A DNA stretch of 64,000 bases from an uncultured SAR86 cluster bacterium (GTDB lineage Bacteria; Pseudomonadota; Gammaproteobacteria; Magnimaribacterales; D2472): contig CACJSU010000002.1 in NCBI GenBank assembly GCA_902596165.1, forward strand, positions 62,001-126,000, in the 5' to 3' direction. The notes under the pieces were generated by a model. It made no database searches, was not told the DNA's origin, and saw only the letters and a program-made list of their open reading frames with translations. Below, in pieces: positions 51,260 through 61,103 of this stretch; the stretch's first letter is position 1; each line of letters begins with the position of its first letter. A program made the position numbers and the translations under genes.

Positions 51260-54200
51260 ATGCATAGGTTATCAGATCAAGATATAAGTTAGACAATTTC
51301 ATATCCTTTACATTCGAAGCTATTGGTTGTTCAAGCTCAGGTGAAGCCACTATGATTGCAAGACTTTGAGCTCGAGAAATTGCAACATTTAATCTATTTG
51401 GATCAAATAAAAAACTTAATCCCCGGGGTGAAGCCATGGCATTGCTTGAGGCCATGGAAATAATCACAATTGGAGCTTCTCTCCCCTGGAATTTATCAAC
51501 TGTTCCAATATTAAAAGTTGAACCTAAGTTGTCTGAAAGCAAACGTACCTGATGATTGTATGGAGTGACAATTAAAATATCCTCTTTGGTAACCTCGTTT
51601 TCTTGACCATCTCTATTGATTTTTGTGGATTGAAGTAAAAATTTAGTTATCTCTTTAATTTTGAAAACTTCTTCGATGCTAGCTTGCTCATTTCCAGAGT
51701 GCTCGATAGGAACGTATTCAATGCCAAAGCCCTTTTTGATACTGGAATTACTTACATGCTTAATAATTCTTTTATCATTTGATTCAATAGCAGTAATTCT
51801 ATTCTCATAAATGCGACTAGAAACAAAATTACATATATGCGAATGCATTCTGTAGCTATCAGGCAAAAGAACCCCCTTATCAATTGGGATCGTTGGTAAA
51901 TCTTGCAATAAATACTCTAAACAAGAATCACCCGAAAGCTCAGGATGAACGCCTTGGCTAGGATTAGCTAATTGCATTTGATCACCAATTAAAACTATAT
52001 TCTTACAAGATGCACTCATACCCATCATGTTTGCTAAAGATACTTGTCCAGCCTCTTCAATAAATAAATAATCCAGCTGATCTTTAAAATGATCATTGGA
52101 AAATGTCCATGCTGTTCCCCCAGTAACTGCTACATCATCAATTGGCACTTCATCAGGCCTCTTTTTTAAAATGATTCTTTCATTGTCGTATAAAGGATCA
52201 TCACTGATATTGTGGACTTTACAAACCAACTCATTGATATTCTCTTCATTCATATTCTCAATGACAGCCTCAAGCATGTTATTTATTGCTTTGTGGCTAT
52301 TTGAGGCAACCCCAATTCTCTTACCTTGATTTACTAATGCATTGATAACTCTTGCACCTGAGTAGGTCTTCCCTGTTCCAGGCGGGCCCTGAATACAAAA
52401 ATAACTCTCATTCAATTCGCTCACAGCAAGAATTAATGACTCAAGAGTGGAATCTTTCCATTGAGAAATGTCATCTCCGTATTCATTTTTGAATGATGGT
52501 CTTTGCCTAAGAAGGAAATGCTCAACGCAAGTCTTTAATTCACCATCCTTCAAATATGCATTCATAATTTCCTCTATTCTTAAAGAAATAGGCTTTGGCG
52601 GAATAACTGAGCAAGGTATTAAGCTCAAAATAGATGGTAACTCTTTTGCTGTTGATTTTAGGATGATGAGGCCTTCATCAGGATCTATATCATGAATAGA
52701 TATATTAAGATCAATATTCTGTTTTGCTTTTAAACCTTTATCACCTTTGTTAACTTTAGATTCCTGGGCGGCATCAAATGAATATTCAAAACCTGTTGAT
52801 CGTGCAATTTTTTCTGTATTGCCCGTAGCAATAAGTTCACCTAAGCAGTCTAGATCATCAACTAGATCTGCATCGGTTTTTTCTATTCGATCAAACAATC
52901 TCCACCACACTGGTTTAGCTTCGCGTTTATGAAACAAACACAGATTGGTCAGCATTTTTAAATGTGGTTTTGCATCAATCAAAGCCTGATTTGCTTGAAT
53001 ATGCATAATCTCCTCTTGAAAAGAAGTCACTTCCTCAGCTGGTTGAGTCTCAGGCATACCAATGAATTCATGCGAAGAAGACCCTTGAATATCTCTTAAC
53101 CAATCAACTAAATCGATCAATGAAATACAATCAACTCGATTGTATTCCCAAATTTCTTTTAGTAATGCACTGTCTTCATGGGTTGAAGTTTTACTAGGAC
53201 TTGCTGCCCATGCCTCATAAACAACAATCGAATCACCACCACTGGCAAGCTCTTCTTTTCTTTCAGGCATATACAAAGGCTCAATTTTTTTTAGTCCATA
53301 ACCTGTAGCACCTATACACAGTGATTGTTTAACCACTCTTAATAGATCAACGAAAACATTATTTCTTAATAAAAAATCAACCTCATGTTCTCGCGTGCCA
53401 AAGAGGCCCATGAGGGTTCTAATGGCAGTAATTTCAAACTGACCATAATGATAAACATGCATGCTTGGATCGGTTTGTCTTTTTTGATACACCCAGTCTA
53501 TAAAATCTTCAAAAACTATTTTCATCTCTTCATCAGAGTGAGCCCACCAAGCTTTAAAGTCTTTTTCAGTACCCTCATAAGCAGCTCCCCACAAATAATG
53601 AAGCGGTATGTCCTTGTGGAATGGATTGCTTTCTATATCAAAATAAATATCAAGCGATGATTTGGGTGGAAGTGAATAAAGGCCTAATCCATTTTCACAA
53701 TCATCTAAAACTTTATATTGAATTGAGCCTGCATTTAAAGTTTTCACATGCATCTCGGCTTGGTTTTTGAGTCTTTTAAAGACGTGATGATCCATTCCAG
53801 AAACCCGGTCAATCGAAGTATCAAACAAGTTATTAATGGTCATGATTTTTGCCTGATGTAATTTCTTAATTTGAGATTGCCTGATATCTGGAAGCTGAAT
53901 GAGGTGATCATGTTCTTGGAAATAAGATTCTGCATATTCAGAAAATGCACCCCATTTAGTAAAATGATCCGGTGATGGAGGCGCAGAAGCAACCGACTGC
54001 ATATCCTTAATAAATTCATCTTTAATTTTTTGATAAAAAACATAGAAATCATTAATCTTAATATCTTCATAAGAGTCATTACCCAGATAGATTTGAGCAA
54101 CTTCAAAAATATTGCCTTGGGTGCGTTCAAGTAATTCCGAATAACAACATAGCTGAATAATGTACTCAGGCTTTAGATGCTTTGCTAACTTTGCATCTAG

Positions 54201-54584
54201 GACTTTATATTGATAATCTCCAAATTTTGAGCTGCCATCAATTTTAATTAAGAAATCTGGTTTACCAAAAAATTGATCATTTGAAAGTGCTGCTTGGTAG
54301 ATCAGATCAGCACCAGATTCCATTGCAGAAACAGTCGCAGCAATCATGATTTCTGGCTTGTCATTTTTTATCGTAACGGTATTGTCATATTTAGTTTTCA
54401 GCTTCTTCAGTAACTTAATTTCATGGTCTATGCCCTTTTCGGCAATAAGTTTTAACAAGGGGTCATCTAAATCTTGTTTAATCTTTAGATTTTTATTTTC
54501 TTTAAGGGCTTTCTTCATTAGCACCTCAAATGGGCTAATGAAATAGCTCATTAATTCTGTTGGGGAATAAAGCTTAGGTGTCAT
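51252..54584 (-). CDS. TM0106-type RecB-like nuclease fused to SF1 (AAA) helicase
   Basis: 1110 residues. N-terminal RecB-family nuclease about 1-230 (GKPDFLIKIDG, YQYKVLDAKLAKHLK as PD-(D/E)xK core), an RNase H-like segment about 325-500 (IYFDIESNPFH; YHYGQFEITAIRTLMG), then a superfamily 1B-type helicase: Walker A GPPGTGKTYSG near 733, DEAG-type LFIEEAGQVS near 845, GDQMQLANP, and the last motifs FQGREAPIVIISM and NRLNVAISRAQ. TM0106-like proteins are widespread with unknown exact role, probably DNA repair or RNA/DNA processing. It is translationally coupled to a small membrane protein upstream. Confidence 0.9.
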   Translation of the reverse strand: MTPKLYSPTELMSYFISPFEVLMKKALKENKNLKIKQDLDDPLLKLIAEKGIDHEIKLLKKLKTKYDNTVTIKNDKPEIMIAATVSAMESGADLIYQAALSNDQFFGKPDFLIKIDGSSKFGDYQYKVLDAKLAKHLKPEYIIQLCCYSELLERTQGNIFEVAQIYLGNDSYEDIKINDFYVFYQKIKDEFIKDMQSVASAPPSPDHFTKWGAFSEYAESYFQEHDHLIQLPDIRQSQIKKLHQAKIMTINNLFDTSIDRVSGMDHHVFKRLKNQAEMHVKTLNAGSIQYKVLDDCENGLGLYSLPPKSSLDIYFDIESNPFHKDIPLHYLWGAAYEGTEKDFKAWWAHSDEEMKIVFEDFIDWVYQKRQTDPSMHVYHYGQFEITAIRTLMGLFGTREHEVDFLLRNNVFVDLLRVVKQSLCIGATGYGLKKIEPLYMPERKEELASGGDSIVVYEAWAASPSKTSTHEDSALLKEIWEYNRVDCISLIDLVDWLRDIQGSSSHEFIGMPETQPAEEVTSFQEEIMHIQANQALIDAKPHLKMLTNLCLFHKREAKPVWWRLFDRIEKTDADLVDDLDCLGELIATGNTEKIARSTGFEYSFDAAQESKVNKGDKGLKAKQNIDLNISIHDIDPDEGLIILKSTAKELPSILSLIPCSVIPPKPISLRIEEIMNAYLKDGELKTCVEHFLLRQRPSFKNEYGDDISQWKDSTLESLILAVSELNESYFCIQGPPGTGKTYSGARVINALVNQGKRIGVASNSHKAINNMLEAVIENMNEENINELVCKVHNISDDPLYDNERIILKKRPDEVPIDDVAVTGGTAWTFSNDHFKDQLDYLFIEEAGQVSLANMMGMSASCKNIVLIGDQMQLANPSQGVHPELSGDSCLEYLLQDLPTIPIDKGVLLPDSYRMHSHICNFVSSRIYENRITAIESNDKRIIKHVSNSSIKKGFGIEYVPIEHSGNEQASIEEVFKIKEITKFLLQSTKINRDGQENEVTKEDILIVTPYNHQVRLLSDNLGSTFNIGTVDKFQGREAPIVIISMASSNAMASPRGLSFLFDPNRLNVAISRAQSLAIIVASPELEQPIASNVKDMKLSNLYLDLITYAST

Positions 54585-54874
54585 TAACCTGGATTACTAA
54601 AAATTAAAATTAGGCTGCTAATTGCCACCAAAATAGTTGCTAGCTGAATAAGGCCTAATTGCAAAGTATCTAACTCAACTTCAATGGTTGGAGTTCTTTC
54701 AAATTGAAAGAAGAGATATATAGCAATACATAAGAAAATAACTGCTGGCATCAGCAAACAAGCCACAGAAAGAATATACAGGCCTATATTTCCATAAATC
54801 ATATGCAGTATCGAAGATACAACAGACACCAAAGGCACTGAAGTAGAAAAATTATTACTTAATAAACCATTCAT
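54584..54874 (-). CDS. small membrane protein
   Basis: 96 residues with three hydrophobic helices (VSSILHMIYGNIGLYILSVA, MPAVIFLCIAIYLFF, LGLIQLATILVAISSLILIF). Not recognised. Its stop overlaps the start of the nuclease-helicase by one base (TAATG), so the pair is coupled; a membrane partner for a RecB-like helicase is uncommon. The 184 bases upstream contain no gene. Confidence 0.6.
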   Translation of the reverse strand: MNGLLSNNFSTSVPLVSVVSSILHMIYGNIGLYILSVACLLMPAVIFLCIAIYLFFQFERTPTIEVELDTLQLGLIQLATILVAISSLILIFSNPG

Positions 54875-55023
54875 TTATGCAATTTCTATATATTTATTAT
54901 ATTGATTGATGTTAACATTAAGTCGATCTGAGTTGGCATCTCTGCAACCTGACACTGCCCTGGTAAGTGGTAAAGGCATAACTCAAATATCCATGACCGA
55001 TTAATAAAAAAAATTTTTAACTC

Positions 55024-55042
55024 ATTTTGCTTTATGCAAAAT
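55024..55042. repeat. short inverted repeat ahead of the 87-residue gene
   Basis: Perfect 7-base arms ATTTTGC and GCAAAAT around TTTAT, 17 bases before the ATG of the gene at 55059. It could be a leader hairpin or a protein-binding site; no T run follows. Confidence 0.35.
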
Positions 55043-55058
55043 TTAATCGGAAAACATT

Positions 55059-55322
55059 ATGGATAATAATAAAAAATATGAAACCCCTGAAGCAAAAGAA
55101 GCTTTAATTGATGGCTTAAGCCTAATCTGTCAAAGGCTACATGAATTTTACGATGGTAAACAGACCAGTATCATGCCTATCTCAAAGCTTCTAGTAACCT
55201 TATCACTGCCTGAATATAAGCAGTATAACGAAGTATCAAGTGAGGAGATATTTATGGCAGTAGAAAAAGTCTTAGGTATCTTAAAACTGATGCAAGAAAG
55301 GAAAAATTCAAGCCTTCATTAA
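55059..55322 (+). CDS. small hypothetical protein upstream of the restriction gene
   Basis: 87 residues, helical, acidic, no motif recognised (LIDGLSLICQRLHEFYDGKQ; EEIFMAVEKVLGILKLMQ). No helix-turn-helix is evident, so it is not an obvious R-M controller protein. It ends 53 bases before the restriction endonuclease on the same strand. Confidence 0.55.
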   Translation: MDNNKKYETPEAKEALIDGLSLICQRLHEFYDGKQTSIMPISKLLVTLSLPEYKQYNEVSSEEIFMAVEKVLGILKLMQERKNSSLH

Positions 55323-55375
55323 AAAATAAGAAATCATTGTCTTTATTCCATATAATATTTTAAATAGAAAAATAT

Positions 55376-56320
55376 ATGCCCAGCCAAATTTCTTATCCCA
55401 AAACTCAAGATGAAATAAATATTTCAAATCTTGAGCAATTTTATTATCAAGATTTGCTTAATGAATTTAAAACTGATCTCACTTATAACCAAAGTCTTTT
55501 AGATATTGAAAATTGGGTGCAATCAAACTATCAATATTTTGGGGCATGGAAAAATGCTAATAAAGTTAAGCTTGCAGTTCAAAGATTAATCGCAAATTTT
55601 TGCTATGCAAGATATCAATATTTTCAAAAGATTTATCCTTCGCCTATAAGTAGTGATATAGCTTTTGAAACAAAAGATGCAATTATTAACATAGACTCAA
55701 AAACAGTTTCACAATCTGGTAATTCAGGTGATTTCGAAAGTCTCTTTTTTAGTCCAAATCAAGCATCTTTTAAGCACAAAGGTTTTGGAAAAGCTTTAAA
55801 TACTTCAAATAGCTATCCAGGAATGCCAATACATTTTGCTATTCCTCCATTAGATCCATTGACAAGTAAACCTATTTTTACATTTTTTATGATGTATAAA
55901 TATCTTGATAAAAACTCAAAATTTTCTTGGTATAGAAATAATAATGAACCAAACGTAAAATTTATTTGTATACCAAATGGAGATCTTTCTGGTCTATTTA
56001 ATAATGATCTAGGTATTAAGGGAGCTAAAACATACAATTACAAAAAGATACCAAATCCTCATGGAGGTAATGAGGTATTCGATAGAGTGCCACTAACTCA
56101 TAATTTTCCGCCAAACTCTTTTAAAGTTAAAGTTGCAACTAGAGAGGGCTGGTATATTCCAAATTTAAATGAAACTTGGTTACCTTGGAGTCATGACAGA
56201 AAAAAAGAGTACACCAATACTTCCTCAGCTTCGACCTGTAGAATTAGATTTAATGTACTTAAAAAAAGATATGATCCTCATGGGGTAATTTGGAATGGGG
56301 TAACCACTTGGCAAATTTAA
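55376..56320 (+). CDS. probable type II restriction endonuclease
   Basis: 314 residues with a PD-(D/E)xK core: Asp94 in SSDIAFETKD, followed by Asp107-Ser-Lys109 in AIINIDSKTVS. Its stop overlaps by four bases the stop of a convergent cytosine-5 DNA methyltransferase, the standard pairing of a type II system. The rest is not similar to anything I can name (FFSPNQASFKHKGF; TREGWYIPN). The site cut cannot be predicted by eye. Activity is supported by the motif and the pairing only. Confidence 0.8.
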   Translation: MPSQISYPKTQDEINISNLEQFYYQDLLNEFKTDLTYNQSLLDIENWVQSNYQYFGAWKNANKVKLAVQRLIANFCYARYQYFQKIYPSPISSDIAFETKDAIINIDSKTVSQSGNSGDFESLFFSPNQASFKHKGFGKALNTSNSYPGMPIHFAIPPLDPLTSKPIFTFFMMYKYLDKNSKFSWYRNNNEPNVKFICIPNGDLSGLFNNDLGIKGAKTYNYKKIPNPHGGNEVFDRVPLTHNFPPNSFKVKVATREGWYIPNLNETWLPWSHDRKKEYTNTSSASTCRIRFNVLKKRYDPHGVIWNGVTTWQI

Positions 56321-57522
56321 TTAAGTTCTTTCTTGATTAAGTTTGCTATCTCATAAGCCAGATCTACAGCAACAGCATTTCCTATTTGTTTATACATGCT
56401 GCCGATAGCTCCATGAAAGACAAAATCATCAGGGAAAGTTTGTAAGATTGCGCACTCTCTCACGCTTAGCCTTCTTTTCTTATTAGGATGAATCTCTGGA
56501 CCAGTTGCAGTAATAGTATCGCTTGGCTCTTCCCAGTTACTTATTCTGAGTGATTGTTCAAAAACGATAGTTTTTTCTTCAAACTCGGTGACCTGTCTAT
56601 CATATTTATCATCGAATTTTAATAGCTTTTTAAGGCCTCGCCAGTCATCAGGATTAGGAATAGAGCCAGAATTATTATCTTTTCTAAACCAGTGACCCGC
56701 TGTGTGGGCATAACCAAAATGCTCATCTATTTTCTTAGTTGACCAGCCACTGCCCTCCCGCCATTTTTTTAAATAATCACAAATATCAAATTGATTAACT
56801 TCATGCTTTCTACCCCAAAATTTATCACTAACATTCATCCTGGCCGTATGATTATGAATGGTTACATTTTTATGTCTAAATGGCTTATCTCTGGTTCTTA
56901 CATTTGCAAGGTGACCAATCACATCTTTCGTTGTCACAAAGGGCTGAAGCTTAGGGTTAAATAAGTCATTTTTTAAACCATGGGTGATTTTAGGATATGG
57001 GTTTTCTTTGCCAATTCTATTGCCAACAATAAAGACTCTTTGCCTGTGTTGTGGGACTCCATAGTCACTTGCAGTAAGAAGTCTGTAATCAACTTTATAT
57101 CCGATTTTTTTAAAATCATTGACTATCATCTCAATCACTGCGCCCTTTTCTATTGATAAAATACCTTTTACATTTTCTGCAACAAAGAACTTTGGTTTTT
57201 TATCTTTAATAATTCTTAACATCTCAAGATAAAGAAAATTTCGCTCGTCCTTCATGCTTCTTTTGGTATTAGCCACAGAGAATCCCTGGCATGGAAAACC
57301 ACCAAGTAATACATCAAAGTTTGAGGGAATTTCCTTGCTAGGTATTTTTGTGATGTCACCTAAAACTATATGATCGCCAATATTATCTTTGTATGTGGTA
57401 ACACTATCTTTATCAAAATCATTTGCCCACAAAATATCAAAACCAGCTTGCTTGAAGCCTAAATCTAAGCCCCCGCAACCTGAAAACAGGCCGACAACAC
57501 TTGGTTTCTTTTTTCTTGGCAT
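56317..57522 (-). CDS. DNA (cytosine-5-)-methyltransferase
   Basis: 401 residues with all m5C motifs: I (FSGCGGLDLGFKQAG), IV (GGFPCQGFSVAN, catalytic Cys78), VI (AENVKGI), VIII (QHRQRVF), IX (RRLSVRECAILQTFPDDF) and X (QIGNAVAVDLAYEIA). The target recognition part lies between VIII and IX (about 175-335; contains HTAGHWFRKDNNSG). It protects the host against the neighbouring endonuclease. Convergent with it (four-base overlap). The target sequence is not assigned. Confidence 0.95.
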   Translation of the reverse strand: MPRKKKPSVVGLFSGCGGLDLGFKQAGFDILWANDFDKDSVTTYKDNIGDHIVLGDITKIPSKEIPSNFDVLLGGFPCQGFSVANTKRSMKDERNFLYLEMLRIIKDKKPKFFVAENVKGILSIEKGAVIEMIVNDFKKIGYKVDYRLLTASDYGVPQHRQRVFIVGNRIGKENPYPKITHGLKNDLFNPKLQPFVTTKDVIGHLANVRTRDKPFRHKNVTIHNHTARMNVSDKFWGRKHEVNQFDICDYLKKWREGSGWSTKKIDEHFGYAHTAGHWFRKDNNSGSIPNPDDWRGLKKLLKFDDKYDRQVTEFEEKTIVFEQSLRISNWEEPSDTITATGPEIHPNKKRRLSVRECAILQTFPDDFVFHGAIGSMYKQIGNAVAVDLAYEIANLIKKELN

Positions 57523-57566
57523 GGAGTAATGATTATAGATTGAATATAAAAACGATGCAATAGCGG

Positions 57567-57935
57567 CTAATTAATATCCAAAGCATATTCTCTGAGAATT
57601 TTCAAAGGGACAAGCTCTAATGTTTTTTCGTGAGTCTTAGTTAAATATATTTTAGGAGCACAATTAGCCTCATAAGCCTCTACCCATCTAGGTGCACACA
57701 AACACCAATCATCACCCTCCTTTAAACCAGGGAAACCATACTCAGGCATAGGAGTTGATAGGTCATTGCCTTGAGCTTTAGAAAAAGCAAGAAACTCGTC
57801 AGTCATATGAGCACATACCGTGTGGATTCCATGATCTTGATCCATCGTCTCGCAAGATCCAGAGCGTGTGAATCCAGTCATAGGGTTTTCACAACAGATT
57901 GGTAATGGCTCACCAAAAACATTTAATTGATCCAT
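57567..57935 (-). CDS. DUF2237 family protein
   Basis: 122 residues. Recognised by NVFGEPLPICCENPMTGFTR, HTVCAHMTDEFLAFSKAQGN, DLSTPMPEYGFPGLKEGDDW and CLCAPRWVEAYEA, the conserved blocks of DUF2237. Six cysteines suggest metal binding. Function of the family is unknown. Located 7 bases after the MBL-fold gene on the same strand, and 44 bases before the methyltransferase. Confidence 0.88.
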   Translation of the reverse strand: MDQLNVFGEPLPICCENPMTGFTRSGSCETMDQDHGIHTVCAHMTDEFLAFSKAQGNDLSTPMPEYGFPGLKEGDDWCLCAPRWVEAYEANCAPKIYLTKTHEKTLELVPLKILREYALDIN

Positions 57936-57942
57936 AAGATAA

Positions 57943-58938
57943 TTATAGAGCCTCTTTAGTTAATTGAAGAATCTCTCCGGGCTTAGGTGATATAAAAAAA
58001 TCTGATTTTAGATTCAATTTTTTGAGTTCTTGTTCTAATCTTTTAGGAGGTTCCAATACAGGCTCATCAGTGAGTGTAAAAGTCCCCCAATGCATTCCAA
58101 AAGACTGGGAAGTCTTTAGATCCAAGGCAATTTGGACTGCTTCCTCTGGATTTACATGTGAATCTTTCATAAACCAACGTGGATCATAGGCCCCTATAGG
58201 TATGAATGAATAATCTGGAGCTCCCAAGCGCTGATAAGTTGTCTTGAAATCACTTGAATATCCTGTGTCGCCGGCATGATATAAAGCTAAGGCCTCTGTT
58301 TTTATGAACCAACCACCCCAAAGACTCTTATTCCGATCGAAAAGACCTCGCTTTGACCAATGCTGAACGGGTGTAAAGTGAAATGAAGTATCGCTATGAC
58401 TAAATATATCCCACCACTTCATCTCATACACATTTTTAATACCGGATCGGGTTAGCCTTTTACCATCTCCGATAGGCACCAAGAAAACAGTTTCAGGATT
58501 AAGCTTGTATAGTTTTTTTAAAGACCAAATATCTAAATGATCATAGTGATTATGACTCACAACAACAACATCTATTCTAGGCAAATCATTCAGAGTCATC
58601 ACTGGTGGAATCATTCTCTTAGGCCCAGCAAAACCAAAGGGTGATGCTCGCTTAGAAAAAATAGGATCAGTCAGAATGTTAATGTCACCATTATTGATTA
58701 AATATGTTGCATGGCCTATCCAAACGGCATAGTTGGTTTGATCAGTCGATAACGACTGCCATTCATTTGAAGTTTCAATAGCTACCCTTTTTGGACCTTT
58801 TTCACCATCAAGAACCCAGGTCATCAATTGTCCAAAAGTCTTACCATTTTGTTGATCATTGGTATTTGTATAAGTTTGCGCATAAGCAAGACTTGAACAA
58901 AAATAAGCGATAACGATTAACGCAAAAAAATGTTTCAT
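57943..58938 (-). CDS. exported MBL-fold metallohydrolase (NAPE-PLD-like)
   Basis: 331 residues. Signal peptide about 1-20 (ALIVIAYFCSSLAYAQ). The metal motif is HNHYDH (VVVSHNHYDHLDI), with IGHATYLIN, LTDPIFSKRASP and the later metal ligands in ALYHAGDTGYS and GMHWGTF. This is the NAPE-PLD/UlaG-like branch, phospholipase- or lactonase-like. It lies in an operon with the DUF3604 lipoprotein (12 bases upstream) and DUF2237 (7 bases downstream). Confidence 0.9.
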   Translation of the reverse strand: MKHFFALIVIAYFCSSLAYAQTYTNTNDQQNGKTFGQLMTWVLDGEKGPKRVAIETSNEWQSLSTDQTNYAVWIGHATYLINNGDINILTDPIFSKRASPFGFAGPKRMIPPVMTLNDLPRIDVVVVSHNHYDHLDIWSLKKLYKLNPETVFLVPIGDGKRLTRSGIKNVYEMKWWDIFSHSDTSFHFTPVQHWSKRGLFDRNKSLWGGWFIKTEALALYHAGDTGYSSDFKTTYQRLGAPDYSFIPIGAYDPRWFMKDSHVNPEEAVQIALDLKTSQSFGMHWGTFTLTDEPVLEPPKRLEQELKKLNLKSDFFISPKPGEILQLTKEAL

Positions 58939-58950
58939 ATAATCTAAGTT

Positions 58951-60954
58951 TTAGGGTATGTAGTGAATGGGTGATGACCAAACACGCTCTTGAATTGTTT
59001 TAGGTATATCAGATCTTGGTTCAACATTGTTTCTAACAGCATCCCAAGTGCTCCATCTGCAAGTAGGGTTCTCCAGTGCTCTTACATAATAAAAAGCTCT
59101 TTGCTCAACTTTGAAGGTTGGATCACTCCAAAATGTTTTTAGTTCAGCTGCTCCAACATCTTGAGAAAATGCACAATTAGAAATATCAACCTTGGCATTA
59201 TTATCTGGACATCGGTAGGTATCTGGATCAGGCACTCCTCCATCAGAACATGCGACATCAAACACCTGTTCTTGTGGATCACCATTATTATCTACATATC
59301 CTTTAATAATTTGCACTCTCTGCAAAGGCGCCGTGTAAGCATCCCTTACAGCCCAGACAAAGAAACTAGGCGTTTGTTGCGCAATGCCATCCAGATCTGC
59401 CCCCATGGTCTCAGCATTTGTATAGAGGTATTCAATCAAATCATTATCATTAATTTTACTTGTATCTATATCATAACCAGCAAAAAATCTTATCGTCATT
59501 CTAGGTCCAGAGGTGGCAAAGGATTCTTTACGTCGAAAAGCATCATAAATGCTATCCCTAGTATTTGACTCAGCCCATACCCCAGCAAGACCGGCCGCAC
59601 CCCAAGTAATAGCTGATGAATTCATGTATTTATTACCATCCACTTCTTCAAAAGACTGATCTGAGGCAAGCATAGCTGGGTCAGTCACTGGAATGGATCC
59701 TCGCAGGGCAGCACTAGAATCAAGCAAACCTATTTTAGAAAAGAAATTATCCTCCTCCTGCGAAGAGGCAGCAGTATGGGTATCACTAGAACCAATTAAC
59801 CCAAATTTATATGGGTTAAAACCTTTTGCCTGCTCCATCTTAATACCTTCAAGTAAAGCATCTCGAACATAACTACCCTTCGGTTCTGAAAAACTTTGAG
59901 TAGCAACTTTGTATGGCATGATTTCAAAATCTGCCCATTCATCATTGGTAGAAAGAACTGGATGTGTGTCTGAAGTACCTTTGACTTGAGTGATCTCAAC
60001 TATAGGTTCATTTCTCATGCGCAGTTCAGCATATTCTTTCGTTAATGGATTACCAAATGAGTCTTTTAATGCAAACATAAAGCCATCTGAACCATTAGAA
60101 TTATGCGGAATAGCTAAACTCTCTATGCCATCCTCTCTTAATCTATCCATCCATTGCCATAATCCTTCAGGATCATTTGAATTAGCTCTGCTGTAGGGGA
60201 CTGATGGGATGCGATTGCCATCTCCCTTAAAAACTACGTTTCTATGAAGGTTACCCATGTCTGCTGTTGAAGCTGTGTATTCGTAACCAATGAAAGTTGT
60301 GAAATTGCCAGGGTCATTGTGCCTTTGTGCAGCAGCAACTGTATCAGCCCATGCTCTTCGACTGACGCTATCTGCGTATCTAATATCTAGCTTTCTATCT
60401 CTAAAAGCAGCAACTGTGTTAGCTAAAAAACCTCCAAACGCCTGGGTTCTTCTTGGAATGGTAGAAATATTTAAATTTTCTGGGCTGTTAATGTCATTAA
60501 CTTGCTCACTTGATGGTGCATCATAATAAGGCGTTCCAGGCGTTGCTGCCTCGGCAACTTGCCCTAAAAAAGTTCCATGATCTGTAACACCATAAAAATC
60601 TAAAGGCCTATCTAAACTAACATCAAAACCAGCAGGATGTTTAATAGACTTACCCTTAGCAAATTCGTATGCATCATCAGGTGTTGCCAAGGTTCCAAAA
60701 ATGTATGCATCAAATGAGTAAGTGGTATGCACATGAAGATCACCAAACAAAGGAATCCTCGTTGAGCTATGCTTAGGATCAATATTCATATAGGGGTCTA
60801 TGGCTTGAGAGTCCCAATCTATGGGTTGTTGGCTAGCAAGACCAATTCTAGCGCCTGCTATATTTAAAAAACTATCAGATTCAACCTCTTCTGCTGGCTT
60901 AGAACAGCCATAGAGTAGCACGAAGATGAATAGGAGAACGAAATTTTTATACAT
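58951..60954 (-). CDS. DUF3604 lipoprotein
   Basis: 667 residues with a lipoprotein signal (FVLLFIFVLLYGC). The family DUF3604 is recognised by FGDLHVHTTYSFDAY, PLDFYGVTDHG, FTTFIGYEYTAS, LAIPHNSNGSDG and IGSSDTHTAA, which carry the His and Asp residues of a PHP-type metal site. It is likely a surface or periplasmic phosphoesterase or hydrolase of unknown substrate. First gene of the operon with MBL and DUF2237; all three may deal with an external organic ester. Confidence 0.88.
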   Translation of the reverse strand: MYKNFVLLFIFVLLYGCSKPAEEVESDSFLNIAGARIGLASQQPIDWDSQAIDPYMNIDPKHSSTRIPLFGDLHVHTTYSFDAYIFGTLATPDDAYEFAKGKSIKHPAGFDVSLDRPLDFYGVTDHGTFLGQVAEAATPGTPYYDAPSSEQVNDINSPENLNISTIPRRTQAFGGFLANTVAAFRDRKLDIRYADSVSRRAWADTVAAAQRHNDPGNFTTFIGYEYTASTADMGNLHRNVVFKGDGNRIPSVPYSRANSNDPEGLWQWMDRLREDGIESLAIPHNSNGSDGFMFALKDSFGNPLTKEYAELRMRNEPIVEITQVKGTSDTHPVLSTNDEWADFEIMPYKVATQSFSEPKGSYVRDALLEGIKMEQAKGFNPYKFGLIGSSDTHTAASSQEEDNFFSKIGLLDSSAALRGSIPVTDPAMLASDQSFEEVDGNKYMNSSAITWGAAGLAGVWAESNTRDSIYDAFRRKESFATSGPRMTIRFFAGYDIDTSKINDNDLIEYLYTNAETMGADLDGIAQQTPSFFVWAVRDAYTAPLQRVQIIKGYVDNNGDPQEQVFDVACSDGGVPDPDTYRCPDNNAKVDISNCAFSQDVGAAELKTFWSDPTFKVEQRAFYYVRALENPTCRWSTWDAVRNNVEPRSDIPKTIQERVWSSPIHYIP

Positions 60955-61085
60955 TATATTTTCCTAATTGGATGTATGAAGTCTATTATGTTTAGCTTGT
61001 GTTAATTGTTCAAGTCTAATCAAACTATTAGAAATGCTTAATGAAAGTATTATGCAATGAAAGAAAATGTTTAAAAAAATTCAAT

Positions 61086-61091
61086 TATAAT
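61086..61091 (+). promoter_or_regulatory. -10 box of the tRNA-Arg(TCG) gene
   Basis: TATAAT ends 12 bases before the tRNA 5' end, the same distance as in the tRNA-Arg(ACG) gene. No clear -35 box. Confidence 0.5.
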
Positions 61092-61103
61092 CTTGATATA
61101 AAT

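Noticed and set aside
56317..57522. Predicting the DNA target of the methyltransferase
   Set aside because: The recognition segment does not resemble one I can assign safely; it needs a REBASE comparison.
59161..59568. Open frame of 135 codons on the plus strand
   Set aside because: It lies wholly antisense to the DUF3604 gene, has no ribosome site and no coding-like composition; a shadow frame.
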